Below are positions 16,158 through 24,440 of a stretch of DNA of 64,000 nt, one piece after another. Each line of letters starts with the position of its first letter. The stretch's first letter is position 1. A model generated the notes under the pieces. That model had not been told where the DNA came from, made no database searches, and saw nothing but the letters and a program-made list of their open reading frames with translations. The stretch is from Methylobacterium sp. J-070 (GTDB lineage: Bacteria > Pseudomonadota > Alphaproteobacteria > Rhizobiales > Beijerinckiaceae). Location of the stretch: positions 310,001 to 374,000 of the forward strand of contig NZ_JAKSXX010000235.1 of NCBI RefSeq assembly GCF_022829385.1, given 5' to 3'. Made by a program: the position numbers and the translations under genes.

Positions 16158-17651
16158 ATGATCGAGCGGGAATTGCGGCCGATGCAGGCGGTGGCGGATG
16201 CCGGGACCGCTATCGACCGGCTGGTGGACCTCTACGAGGGCGCGGCCGGGGCCCTGCGTCTCGCCCTGGAGCGCTACCTCGCGGGCGGCCCCCCGCCGGA
16301 CTCGACGGAACGCCTGGCCTTCCGCTACCCGGAATTGCGCATCACCTACCGGCCCGACGGACCTCTGCCGCGGGTGCGGCGCGCCACCGCCAAGCTCCAG
16401 GCCGCCGGCACCTACGCGACGACGATCACGCATCCGGCCTTCTTCCGGGATTACCTGACCCGGCAATTGGAACCGCTCATCGCCGATTACGGGATCGCCC
16501 TCGAGGTGGGCTTGAGCGCACAGGAGATTCCCTATCCCTATGTCCTGGAAGCGGGGCTCGACGCGCGGGGCCGTGCGGTCGATGGCGCCGAGCTCGCCAC
16601 CTATTTCCCGGTGCCGCTCCTGTCGCTCGTGGGCGACGAGATCGCCGACGGGACCTTCGACCGCGCCGCCGGCGAGCCCCTGCCGCTCGCGCTGTTCGAC
16701 GCCGTGCGGGTCGACTACTCGCTGCGGCGGCTGGTCCATTACACGGGCTGCGACTGGCGCGACGTCCAGCCCTGGATCCTGCTCACCAATTATCATCGCT
16801 ACGTCGACCAGTTCGTGCGCCACGGCCTGGAGCGGCTGTCCTCCGGGGCCGAGGGGTTCGAGCGCATGGTCCTGCCGGGCGGGATCTCGGTGAGCCGGGC
16901 CGAGGCCGCGACCGCCGATCCGGCCGCGGTGATCGCCGCCTCGCCGTGGCATCGCCACCAGATGCCGGCCTACCACCTCGTCGCCCGCGGCCCCGACGGG
17001 ACCCTGCAGGGCACGTCGCTCGTCAATATCGGGGTCGGCCCCTCGAACGCGAAGACCATCACCGACCATCTGGCGGTGCTGCGCCCGGATTGCTGGTTGA
17101 TGGTCGGGCATTGCGGCGGCCTCCGGCAGTCGCAGACCATCGGCGACTACGTGCTGGCGCACGCCTATTTCCGCCGCGACCGGATCCTCGACGAGCTGGT
17201 GCCCCCGGACGTGCCGGTCCCGGCCCTCGCCGAGGTGCAGCTCGCGCTGCAGAGCGCCGCCGCGTCCGTGACGGGCGAGCAGGCCGACGCCCTCAAGCGG
17301 CGCCTGCGCACCGGGACGGTGGTCACCTACGACGATCGCAATTGGGAATTGCGGTTCAGCCAGGAGCGGCGGCGGATCAACCAATCGCGCGCCGTGGCGG
17401 TCGACATGGAAAGCGGCACCGTCGCGGCGCAGGGGTTCCGCCTGCGCGTGCCCTACGGAGCGCTGCTCTGCGTGTCGGACAAGCCGCTCCATGGCGAGAT
17501 CAAGCTCCCCGGCGCGGCGAACGCCTTCTACGACCGGGCCGTCTCCGAGCATCTGCGGGTCGGACTCGCTGCCCTCGACGTGCTCCGCGCCGACCGGCAC
17601 GGGCTGCACTCGCGCAAGCTGCGGAGCTTCGACGAGCCGCCGTTCCGGTAG
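16158..17651 (+). CDS. amn: AMP nucleosidase
   Basis: The 497-residue protein is full length for AMP nucleosidase, which cleaves AMP to adenine and ribose 5-phosphate. The N-terminal ~170 residues are the Amn-specific regulatory domain (with the RPDGPLPR and YPYVLE regions). The C-terminal domain is a nucleoside phosphorylase fold, with GHCGGLR, and VAVDMESGTVAAQG where the family has its purine/ribose-binding Glu. CGGAGGG precedes the ATG. Together with guaA, ndk and mtnP it handles purine balance. It is monocistronic. Confidence 0.93.
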   Translation: MIERELRPMQAVADAGTAIDRLVDLYEGAAGALRLALERYLAGGPPPDSTERLAFRYPELRITYRPDGPLPRVRRATAKLQAAGTYATTITHPAFFRDYLTRQLEPLIADYGIALEVGLSAQEIPYPYVLEAGLDARGRAVDGAELATYFPVPLLSLVGDEIADGTFDRAAGEPLPLALFDAVRVDYSLRRLVHYTGCDWRDVQPWILLTNYHRYVDQFVRHGLERLSSGAEGFERMVLPGGISVSRAEAATADPAAVIAASPWHRHQMPAYHLVARGPDGTLQGTSLVNIGVGPSNAKTITDHLAVLRPDCWLMVGHCGGLRQSQTIGDYVLAHAYFRRDRILDELVPPDVPVPALAEVQLALQSAAASVTGEQADALKRRLRTGTVVTYDDRNWELRFSQERRRINQSRAVAVDMESGTVAAQGFRLRVPYGALLCVSDKPLHGEIKLPGAANAFYDRAVSEHLRVGLAALDVLRADRHGLHSRKLRSFDEPPFR

Positions 17652-17772
17652 CGGCTGGACGCGCAGCCAGCGAGGACGATCGGCGACGTCTCGCCGGACG
17701 CCCGTCGCGGGGACCGATGGGCGCGCCGCGACCTTTCGCTCACGGGTGGATACGCCGGCGCCCCGAAGGATT

Positions 17773-17808
17773 GGACAGTCAGATCCCTCGTGTCGAATCG
17801 GACTGTCC
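17773..17808 (+). promoter_or_regulatory. Inverted repeat ending one base before a start codon
   Basis: GGACAGTC (17773-17780) and GACTGTCC (17801-17808) are perfect eight-base arms 20 bases apart, and the downstream arm ends just before the ATG at 17810. The region has no standard Shine-Dalgarno, so the mRNA structure could control translation, or the DNA could be an operator. Confidence 0.5.
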
Positions 17809-17809
17809 C

Positions 17810-18310
17810 ATGAAGCGTCTCGCGATTGCCTCGACCGCCCTGCTGGCTGCGGCGGCGTTCCTGCCGAGCGGCGCTGATGCCCGCGGCTTCGGCGGGGGTG
17901 GATTTCACGGGGGTGGGTTCGGAGGCGGTGGCGGATTCCACGGGTCCGCCGGCTTCGGCGGCGGCGCACGGGTCGGCGGATCCGTCGGCGGAGCGGGCGG
18001 CTTTCGCGGTGCCGGCCTCGGCACCACCGGCATCGGCGCCGGCGGTCTCCGGACCGGAGGTTTCGCTGCGGCCGGCCGCGGTTTCGCCGGGCGGCCGGGC
18101 GTGATCGGCAACCGCGGTGTGGCCGGCCACGGCTTCGCCGGGCGCGGGTCCGGCCGGGGATACGGGCGCGGCGTGGGTTACGGCCTCGCCGGTGTCGGAC
18201 TGGGCCTCGGCGTGGGCTACGGACTGGGAGGCTACGGCTACGATCGATGTGCCGACGACGATGGGTACGGCGCCTACGACCCGGCCGCGTGCGCCGCTTA
18301 CGGCTACTGA
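17810..18310 (+). CDS. Secreted glycine-rich protein
   Basis: The 166-residue protein has a clear signal peptide (MKRLAIASTALLAAAAFLPSGADA). The rest is low-complexity, dominated by Gly with Phe, His, Ala and Arg in GGGGFHGG- and GRGYGRG-like units, ending in a Tyr- and Asp-containing tail with two Cys (RCADD, AACAAYGY). Similar glycine-rich exported proteins are common in Rhizobiales and have no assigned role; a structural or surface role is a guess. An inverted repeat lies directly before its start. Confidence 0.72.
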   Translation: MKRLAIASTALLAAAAFLPSGADARGFGGGGFHGGGFGGGGGFHGSAGFGGGARVGGSVGGAGGFRGAGLGTTGIGAGGLRTGGFAAAGRGFAGRPGVIGNRGVAGHGFAGRGSGRGYGRGVGYGLAGVGLGLGVGYGLGGYGYDRCADDDGYGAYDPAACAAYGY

Positions 18311-18539
18311 ATACGCTTCGTTCGCGCTCGACCCGATGCCCGACAGGCTCGGCCCTCACCCGGCCGGGCCTTCGCGTAGGGACAGGATCGCCCCGACCAT
18401 CGCTCTCGCAACGGCCGGCTCCGACCTGCCCAGCCTTCGCCGTTGACGAAGGCTCCGTCAACCAACCCCGAATTGCGAACCGTTCCAACGCGGTCAGGAT
18501 GCGGCGCTTCGACGTTCCACGAGTGGTTGCGAGGTCCTG

Positions 18540-19841
18540 GTGAGCGGGGAGGCGGTTGTTCCGGCGACGGCGATCCTGCTCGTGCTGTGCATGGGCCTCT
18601 GGGCCACGGCGCTGTTGCCGGAAGTCGTCACGGCTCTGGCCTTCTTCGGTCTGGCGATGCTGCTGAGGCTCGGCAGCGCCGGGACGGTCTTCTCCGGCTT
18701 CTCGGCCTCCGCCTTCTGGCTGGTCCTGTCCGGCATGATCGTCGGCCAGGGCATGACCCGCACGGGGTTGGGCGACCGCATGGCGCGGGCCCTCGCCCTG
18801 CGACTCTCGGCCTCCTACGGTCGCTTCATCGCCGGGCTGGTGATGCTGAGCTTCCTCATCGCCTTCGTGATGCCGTCGAACCTCGGTCGGATCGCCCTGA
18901 TGTTACCGATCACGCTGGCGCTCTGCGATGCTTTCGGGCTGGCGGCCGGCCGGCCGGGGCGGACCGGAGCCGTGCTGGCCGTGGGCGTCGCTACGCCGAT
19001 CCTGTCGGCGGCGATCCTGCCGGCCAACGTGCCGAACCTCGTGATGGCCGGCTCCGCGGAGCGCCTGCTCGGCCTGCACCTCTCGTACCTGTCCTACTTC
19101 GTGCTGCACGCGCCGGTCCTCGCGCTGGTGAAGGGTCTGATGCTGGTGGCCCTGATCGTGCGGCTGTTCCCCGATCGCATCGCCGGGACGCCCGAGAGCC
19201 TGCCGACCCTCCCGCCGCCCTCCGGCGCCGAGCGGCGCCTCGCGACCATCCTCGTTTGCACGCTGGCGCTATGGATGACCGACAGCCTGCACGGGCTCGC
19301 GCCCGCCTGGGTCGGACTCGCGGCCGCGGTGATCTGCCTGATGCCGAAGATCGGGGTGCTGCGACCCGAGGCCTTCCAGCAGGTCAATCTGCGCACCTGC
19401 TTCTATATCGCGGCGCTCCTCGGCCTCGTGGCGCTCGTGAACGAGACTGGACTCGGCGAACGCCTCGGCCGTCTGATGCTGGCGGTGGCGCCGCTGGAGC
19501 CGGGGGCGGAGGCGAAGAACTTCGCCGTCCTGACCGGCCTGAGCACGGTCCTGACGCTGCTCGTGACCGCCAACGGCGCGCCCGCGCTCTACACCGGGTT
19601 GGCCAGCGAGATGACGGCCGGAAGCGGCCTGTCGCCCCTGGCGGTCGTGTCGCTGCAGGTGATCGGCTACTCCACGCTGTTCTTCCCGTATCAGGCGCCC
19701 CCGATCGTGTTCGCCAGCGAACTGGGGGGCGTCCGCCTCCGGGACGCGACGCGGCTGACCCTCGCCTTCGGTCTGGTGTCGCTGCTGCTGGCGGCCCCCC
19801 TCGATTACGCGTGGTGGCGCGTCCTCGGACAATTGAAGTGA
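18540..19841 (+). CDS. SLC13-type permease
   Basis: The 433-residue protein has about 11-12 hydrophobic segments arranged as two inverted repeats. The first repeat has MPSNLGRIALMLPITLAL, equivalent to the Ser-Asn-Thr motif of divalent-anion/sodium symporters (DASS), followed by ILPANVPNLVMAG. The second has the matching ANGAPALYTG. SLC13 members carry dicarboxylates or sulfate with sodium. The third SNT residue is Leu here, so specificity may differ. The start is a GTG with GAGG upstream. It is a single gene upstream of the sdh operon. Confidence 0.8.
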   Translation: MSGEAVVPATAILLVLCMGLWATALLPEVVTALAFFGLAMLLRLGSAGTVFSGFSASAFWLVLSGMIVGQGMTRTGLGDRMARALALRLSASYGRFIAGLVMLSFLIAFVMPSNLGRIALMLPITLALCDAFGLAAGRPGRTGAVLAVGVATPILSAAILPANVPNLVMAGSAERLLGLHLSYLSYFVLHAPVLALVKGLMLVALIVRLFPDRIAGTPESLPTLPPPSGAERRLATILVCTLALWMTDSLHGLAPAWVGLAAAVICLMPKIGVLRPEAFQQVNLRTCFYIAALLGLVALVNETGLGERLGRLMLAVAPLEPGAEAKNFAVLTGLSTVLTLLVTANGAPALYTGLASEMTAGSGLSPLAVVSLQVIGYSTLFFPYQAPPIVFASELGGVRLRDATRLTLAFGLVSLLLAAPLDYAWWRVLGQLK

Positions 19842-19970
19842 CAGATTCCCGCAGGTGTCGCCCCGGGCGCCACATTGCGTTGCAGCATGACGCATTGCGG
19901 CTTGCTCCCTCAGCCACTAGCGCTACCAGATTAGAGACGGTCCAGTTCGCAGCTGCGAGGCTTCAACCCG

Positions 19971-20372
19971 ATGGCACCCACCGCACGCCCGACAGTGGCA
20001 CAGCCCATGTCGCCGCATCTCCAGATCTATCGCTGGACCTGGACCATGGCGATGTCGGTGTTCCACCGCATCACCGGCACGGCGCTCTACGGCGGGACTG
20101 CGCTCGTGGCGATCTGGCTGGTCGCATTGGCTTCGGGGCCGGTGGCCTACTCTTACGTGGCGGGCTTCTTCGGCTCGCTGATCGGGCGCCTGATCCTGTT
20201 CGTCTATACCTGGATCCTGATGCACCACATGCTCGGCGGTCTGCGCCATCTCGCCTGGGATTTCGGGATCGGCTTCGACCGGGAGAAGCGGCTCGCCATG
20301 TCCCGCATGACCCTGATCGGCTCGCCTGTGCTCACCCTCGTCATCTGGGCGGTCGCCCTTCTGGTCCGCTGA
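19971..20372 (+). CDS. sdhC: Succinate dehydrogenase cytochrome b556 subunit
   Basis: The 133-residue membrane subunit has three helices. The N-terminal signature SPHLQIYRW, with Ser-x-x-x-Tyr-Arg of the quinone site, and HHMLGGLRHL, with the haem-ligand histidine, identify it. It anchors complex II to the inner membrane and passes electrons to ubiquinone. GAGG lies upstream of the ATG. It opens the sdhCDAB operon. Confidence 0.95.
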   Translation: MAPTARPTVAQPMSPHLQIYRWTWTMAMSVFHRITGTALYGGTALVAIWLVALASGPVAYSYVAGFFGSLIGRLILFVYTWILMHHMLGGLRHLAWDFGIGFDREKRLAMSRMTLIGSPVLTLVIWAVALLVR

Positions 20373-20382
20373 GGAGGTCGGC

Positions 20383-20802
20383 ATGGCCAAGGAACAGGTC
20401 CGCCAGGACACCCACGTCTCGATCCGGACCCCGCGCGCCCGCGTCGCCGGACTGGGCGTCGCCCATCACGGCGTCGGCCACTGGTGGCTGCAGCGAATCA
20501 CCGCAGTGACCAATACCGTCCTGATGCTGTCTTTCGTGGTCATCATCGCCAGGATGGCCGGCCGGGGCTACGCGGACGCAGTCCACGTGATCGCGAACCC
20601 TTTCGTCTCCATCATCCTCATCCTGGCCTTTCTGTCGGTGACCCTCCACATGCGCATCGGGATGCAGGTGGTGATTGAGGATTACGTGCACGCGCAGGCG
20701 ACCAAGATCGTCGCCGTGTTCGCCAACAATGTCTACGCGGTCCTGGTGGCCGTCGCCTGCGTCTACGCGGTCCTGCGCATCGGCTTCGGACAGCCGGCCT
20801 GA
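20383..20802 (+). CDS. sdhD: Succinate dehydrogenase membrane anchor subunit
   Basis: The 139-residue protein has three helices. The N-terminal segment HHGVGHWWLQRITA and LHMRIGMQVVIEDYVH, with the second haem-ligand histidine, match SdhD of alphaproteobacteria. It forms the quinone site with SdhC. GAGGAGG lies five bases before the ATG, and the gene sits ten bases after sdhC. Confidence 0.94.
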   Translation: MAKEQVRQDTHVSIRTPRARVAGLGVAHHGVGHWWLQRITAVTNTVLMLSFVVIIARMAGRGYADAVHVIANPFVSIILILAFLSVTLHMRIGMQVVIEDYVHAQATKIVAVFANNVYAVLVAVACVYAVLRIGFGQPA

Positions 20803-20834
20803 ACCCCGCCATCACGAATCTCGAGGAGCCGACC

Positions 20835-22652
20835 ATGGCCGTCAACGGCACAAACGGCAGCGGGCCTGCCTACACCATCCACGATCACGCCTTCGACGTC
20901 GTGATCGTCGGCGCGGGCGGCGCCGGCCTGCGCGCCACGGTGGGCTGCTCGGAGGCCGGCCTGCGCACCGCCTGCATCACCAAGGTGTTCCCGACCCGCT
21001 CCCACACCGTGGCGGCGCAGGGCGGCATCTCGGCCTCGCTGGGCAACATGGGCCCGGACGATTGGCGCTGGCACATGTACGACACCGTGAAGGGGTCGGA
21101 CTGGCTCGGCGACCAGGACGCGATCGAGTACCTCGTCCGCAACGCGCCCGCGGCGGTCTACGAGCTGGAGCATTGGGGCGTGCCCTTCTCCAGGACCGAG
21201 GAGGGCAAGATCTATCAGCGCCCGTTCGGCGGCATGACCACCGATTACGGCAAGGGCACCGCCCAGCGCACCTGCGCGGCGGCCGACCGCACCGGCCACG
21301 CCATGCTCCACACCCTCTACGGGCAGGCGGTGAAGAACCAGACCGACTTCTTCATCGAGTACTTCGCCCTCGACCTGATCATGGACGAGGAGGGGCGCTG
21401 CCGAGGCGTCATCGCCCTCGACCAGGCCACCGGGGAGATCCACCGCTTCCGCGCCCAGACGACCATCCTGGCGACCGGCGGCTATGGCCGCGCCTACTTC
21501 TCGGCGACCTCCGCCCATACCTGCACCGGCGACGGCAACGCCATGGTGCTGCGCGCCGGGCTCCCGCTCCAGGACATGGAGTTCGTGCAGTTCCACCCGA
21601 CCGGGATCTACGGCGCTGGCTGCCTGATCACCGAGGGCTCCCGCGGCGAGGGCGGCTACCTGACCAATTCGGAGGGCGAGCGCTTCATGGAGCGCTACGC
21701 ACCGTCCGCCAAGGACCTCGCCTCCCGCGACGTGGTCTCGCGCTCCATGACCATGGAGATCCGCGACGGCCGCGGCGTCGGCAAGGACAAGGATCACATC
21801 TACCTGCATCTCGACCATCTCGACCCGAAGATCCTGCACGAGCGCCTGCCGGGCATCTCGGAATCCGCCAAGATCTTCGCGGGCGTCGACGTGACCAAGG
21901 AGCCGATCCCGGTCCTTCCGACCGTGCACTACAACATGGGCGGCATCCCCACGAACTATCACGGCGAGGTGCTGACCCTGCGCGACGGCAACCCCGACAC
22001 GGTGGTGCCCGGCCTCATGGCGATCGGCGAGGCGGCCTGCGTCTCGGTGCACGGCGCCAACCGCCTGGGCTCGAACTCGCTGATCGACCTCGTGGTCTTC
22101 GGCCGCGCCGCCGGCAAGCGCTGCGCCGAGATCGTCGAGCCGAACGGCCGGGCGATGGAGCTTCCGAAGGGTGCCACCGACAAGGCGCTCGAGCGCCTCG
22201 ACCGCTTCCGCCATGCCAACGGTTCGACCCCGACCGCCGAACTGCGCGCCGAGATGCAGAAGACCATGCAGAACAACTGCGCGGTGTTCCGCACCGGCGA
22301 AGTCCTGGAAGAGGGCAAGGGCCTGATCCACAAGGTCTGGAACGCCGCCGCCGACGTGAAGATCACCGACCGGTCGCTGATCTGGAACACCGACCTGCTG
22401 GAGACCCTGGAATTCGACAACCTGATCGGCCAGGCGGTGGTGACGATGGAATCCGCCGCCAACCGCAAGGAATCCCGCGGCGCTCACGCCCGCGAGGATT
22501 TCCCGGACCGCGACGACAAGGACTGGATGAAGCACACGCTGTCGTGGCTCGACGAGGGTCGGCACCAGGTCAACATCGATTATCGGCCGGTGCACACCTA
22601 CACGATGTCGAACGAGATCCAGTACATCGAGCCGAAGGCGCGGGTGTACTGA
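20835..22652 (+). CDS. sdhA: Succinate dehydrogenase flavoprotein subunit
   Basis: The 605-residue protein is full length. It oxidises succinate to fumarate. The FAD fold starts VVIVGAGGAGLRA; the covalent FAD histidine is H57 in RSHTVAAQGG; the active-site segments HPTGIYGAGCLITEGSRGEGG and MGGIPTNYHGEV are intact, and the second flavin-binding stretch GANRLGSNSLIDL is present. It sits in the cytoplasm on SdhB. GGAG is present before the ATG. Confidence 0.97.
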   Translation: MAVNGTNGSGPAYTIHDHAFDVVIVGAGGAGLRATVGCSEAGLRTACITKVFPTRSHTVAAQGGISASLGNMGPDDWRWHMYDTVKGSDWLGDQDAIEYLVRNAPAAVYELEHWGVPFSRTEEGKIYQRPFGGMTTDYGKGTAQRTCAAADRTGHAMLHTLYGQAVKNQTDFFIEYFALDLIMDEEGRCRGVIALDQATGEIHRFRAQTTILATGGYGRAYFSATSAHTCTGDGNAMVLRAGLPLQDMEFVQFHPTGIYGAGCLITEGSRGEGGYLTNSEGERFMERYAPSAKDLASRDVVSRSMTMEIRDGRGVGKDKDHIYLHLDHLDPKILHERLPGISESAKIFAGVDVTKEPIPVLPTVHYNMGGIPTNYHGEVLTLRDGNPDTVVPGLMAIGEAACVSVHGANRLGSNSLIDLVVFGRAAGKRCAEIVEPNGRAMELPKGATDKALERLDRFRHANGSTPTAELRAEMQKTMQNNCAVFRTGEVLEEGKGLIHKVWNAAADVKITDRSLIWNTDLLETLEFDNLIGQAVVTMESAANRKESRGAHAREDFPDRDDKDWMKHTLSWLDEGRHQVNIDYRPVHTYTMSNEIQYIEPKARVY

Positions 22653-22745
22653 GCGCATGATTGCCGATGCACGCGCCGGCGACCGGCGCGCGCATCCTTC
22701 GAGGCCGGTTTCAGGTTCTGACCGATACTGCCGGACACAAAGACA

Positions 22746-23570
22746 ATGGCTCAGTTCAACCTTCCGAAAAACTCGCAGATCACGCAGGGGAAGTCCTGGC
22801 CGGCCCCTCCCGGCGCCAGGAGTGTGCAGACCTTCAAGATCTACCGGTGGAACCCGGATGACGGAGCCAATCCGCGGATCGACACCTATCAGGTCGACCG
22901 CGACGATTGCGGCCCGATGGTGCTCGACGCGCTGCTGTGGATCAAGAACAAGGTCGACTCGACCCTGGTGTTCCGCCGCTCCTGCCGCGAGGGCATCTGT
23001 GGCTCCTGCGCGATGAACATCGAGGGGCAGAACGCGCTCGCCTGCACGATGGGCATCGACGAGTGCAAGAGCCCGGACAACGCCCTGCCGGTCCTGACCC
23101 GCAAGGACAAGGACGGGGCGATCCGGATCTACCCGCTGCCCCATATGCCGGTCCTGAAGGACCTCGTGCCGGATCTGACGAATTTCTACGCCCAGCACGC
23201 CGCCATCGAACCCTGGCTGCAGACCGAAACGCCCGCCCCCGAGAAGGAGTGGCGCCAGACGCCCGAGGACCGCTCCCGGCTCGACGGTCTCTACGAATGC
23301 ATCCTGTGCGCCTGCTGCAGCACCTCGTGCCCGAGCTACTGGTGGAACGGCGACAAGTTCCTCGGCCCGGCGGCATTGCTTCAGGCCTATCGCTGGCTGA
23401 TCGATTCGCGAGACGAGAACACCGGCGACCGGCTCGATGCCCTGCACGACCCCTTCCGGCTCTATCGCTGCCACACGATCATGAACTGCGCCAACACCTG
23501 CCCGAAGAACCTGAACCCGGCCAAGGCCATCGCCGAGATCAAGAAGATGATGGTGGAGCGCACCCTCTGA
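22746..23570 (+). CDS. sdhB: Succinate dehydrogenase iron-sulfur subunit
   Basis: The 274-residue protein holds three clusters: the 2Fe-2S site CREGICGSCAMNI, the 4Fe-4S site CILCACCSTSC, and the 3Fe-4S site with CANTCPKNLNP. It carries electrons from SdhA to the quinone. It is slightly longer at its N-terminus (about 20 residues) than the E. coli subunit, as in other Rhizobiales. It closes the operon, 93 bases after sdhA. Confidence 0.97.
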   Translation: MAQFNLPKNSQITQGKSWPAPPGARSVQTFKIYRWNPDDGANPRIDTYQVDRDDCGPMVLDALLWIKNKVDSTLVFRRSCREGICGSCAMNIEGQNALACTMGIDECKSPDNALPVLTRKDKDGAIRIYPLPHMPVLKDLVPDLTNFYAQHAAIEPWLQTETPAPEKEWRQTPEDRSRLDGLYECILCACCSTSCPSYWWNGDKFLGPAALLQAYRWLIDSRDENTGDRLDALHDPFRLYRCHTIMNCANTCPKNLNPAKAIAEIKKMMVERTL

Positions 23571-23726
23571 TCGCACTGGGGTGAGGCCTCCCGGTCACAC
23601 CGGGGGGAAAAGGCCGGCTCCTCGCGCCGGGGCGGCCCGCGAGCCGGGCCGGCGCCTTGCGGACAGCGCATTTGAATCCGAGTCAGGCGGGACGCTCCGC
23701 TCTCAAGCCTGACCCGAAGTGAACCG

Positions 23727-24311
23727 ATGCCGCGCCCGTACCTGACGACGTTTGCCGTCCTCTGCCTGGGCGCCAGCCTCGGCGCCTGCGCGTCGAGCCG
23801 GCTGGACGGGCCGCGCACACGCGGGCCGTCGCAGCAGGGCTACCTCGACGCGGTCACCGCGGTCCCGTCCGGGACCGTCACGGCGGCGCCGCTGGCGCCG
23901 CCCCCCGGCGTGGCGGCGAGCCCCGACGCCCCCACGGCGCCCGGCGCTCAGGCGGCCCTCTCCCCTTCGGCCCCGACCGTGATCGCCGAACCCGTCGCCC
24001 CGCCCGCGCCGCCCCCGCCGGTCGTGGCGAGCGGACGGGCCTCCGTCGTCGGAACCTGGGACGCCCGGGACGCGACGGGCGCCAATTGCAAGGTGACCCT
24101 GTCGAGCGCGCCGGCCCTCGACCTGTACAAGGCCTCGGCGGCGGGCTGCCCCAACAAGGATCTGGCCCGGGTCTCGGCCTGGGACTTCCGCGACGGGGAG
24201 GTCTACCTCTACCAGGCGGGCGGTTCGGTGGCCGCTCGGCTGCGGCAGGGCGGCGGCGGCTTGGACGGCGCCCTGACCAAGTCGGGGGCCGCGCTGGCGC
24301 TCAACCGCTGA
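23727..24311 (+). CDS. Lipoprotein with AprI/Inh-like metalloprotease-inhibitor domain
   Basis: The 194-residue protein has a lipobox SLGAC with the lipidated Cys at 21 and Ala at +2, predicting the outer membrane. A Pro/Ala-rich linker runs to about residue 105. The last ~90 residues look like the Inh/Omp19 eight-strand barrel: VGTWDARDATGANCKVTL, a two-cysteine pair (NCK and AGCPN) and VSAWDFRDGEVYLY. Inh proteins block serralysin-type proteases in the periplasm, and Brucella Omp19 is a related lipoprotein inhibitor. No protease gene is nearby. It follows sdhB at 156 bases and its ribosome site is weak. Confidence 0.75.
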   Translation: MPRPYLTTFAVLCLGASLGACASSRLDGPRTRGPSQQGYLDAVTAVPSGTVTAAPLAPPPGVAASPDAPTAPGAQAALSPSAPTVIAEPVAPPAPPPPVVASGRASVVGTWDARDATGANCKVTLSSAPALDLYKASAAGCPNKDLARVSAWDFRDGEVYLYQAGGSVAARLRQGGGGLDGALTKSGAALALNR

Positions 24312-24440
24312 GGCGGAACCGGCCCGGTCCGGCGCACGATCCGGGCGCGGTGGAATCGCCGCCGCGACCACTCCGCACGGTTGGTTCGAGGCGCCCCGCG
24401 CTTACATGAAGGGCTCCCGCAGCATCACGCCCCCGGTAGC

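Noticed and set aside
16089..18488. A 799-codon minus-strand frame opposite amn and the glycine-rich gene
   Set aside because: It has antisense composition and crosses two real genes, with no ribosome site.
20763..23576. A 937-codon open frame on the minus strand opposite sdhA and sdhB
   Set aside because: It is the codon-position shadow of two highly conserved genes. It lacks a ribosome site and its residues resemble no protein family.
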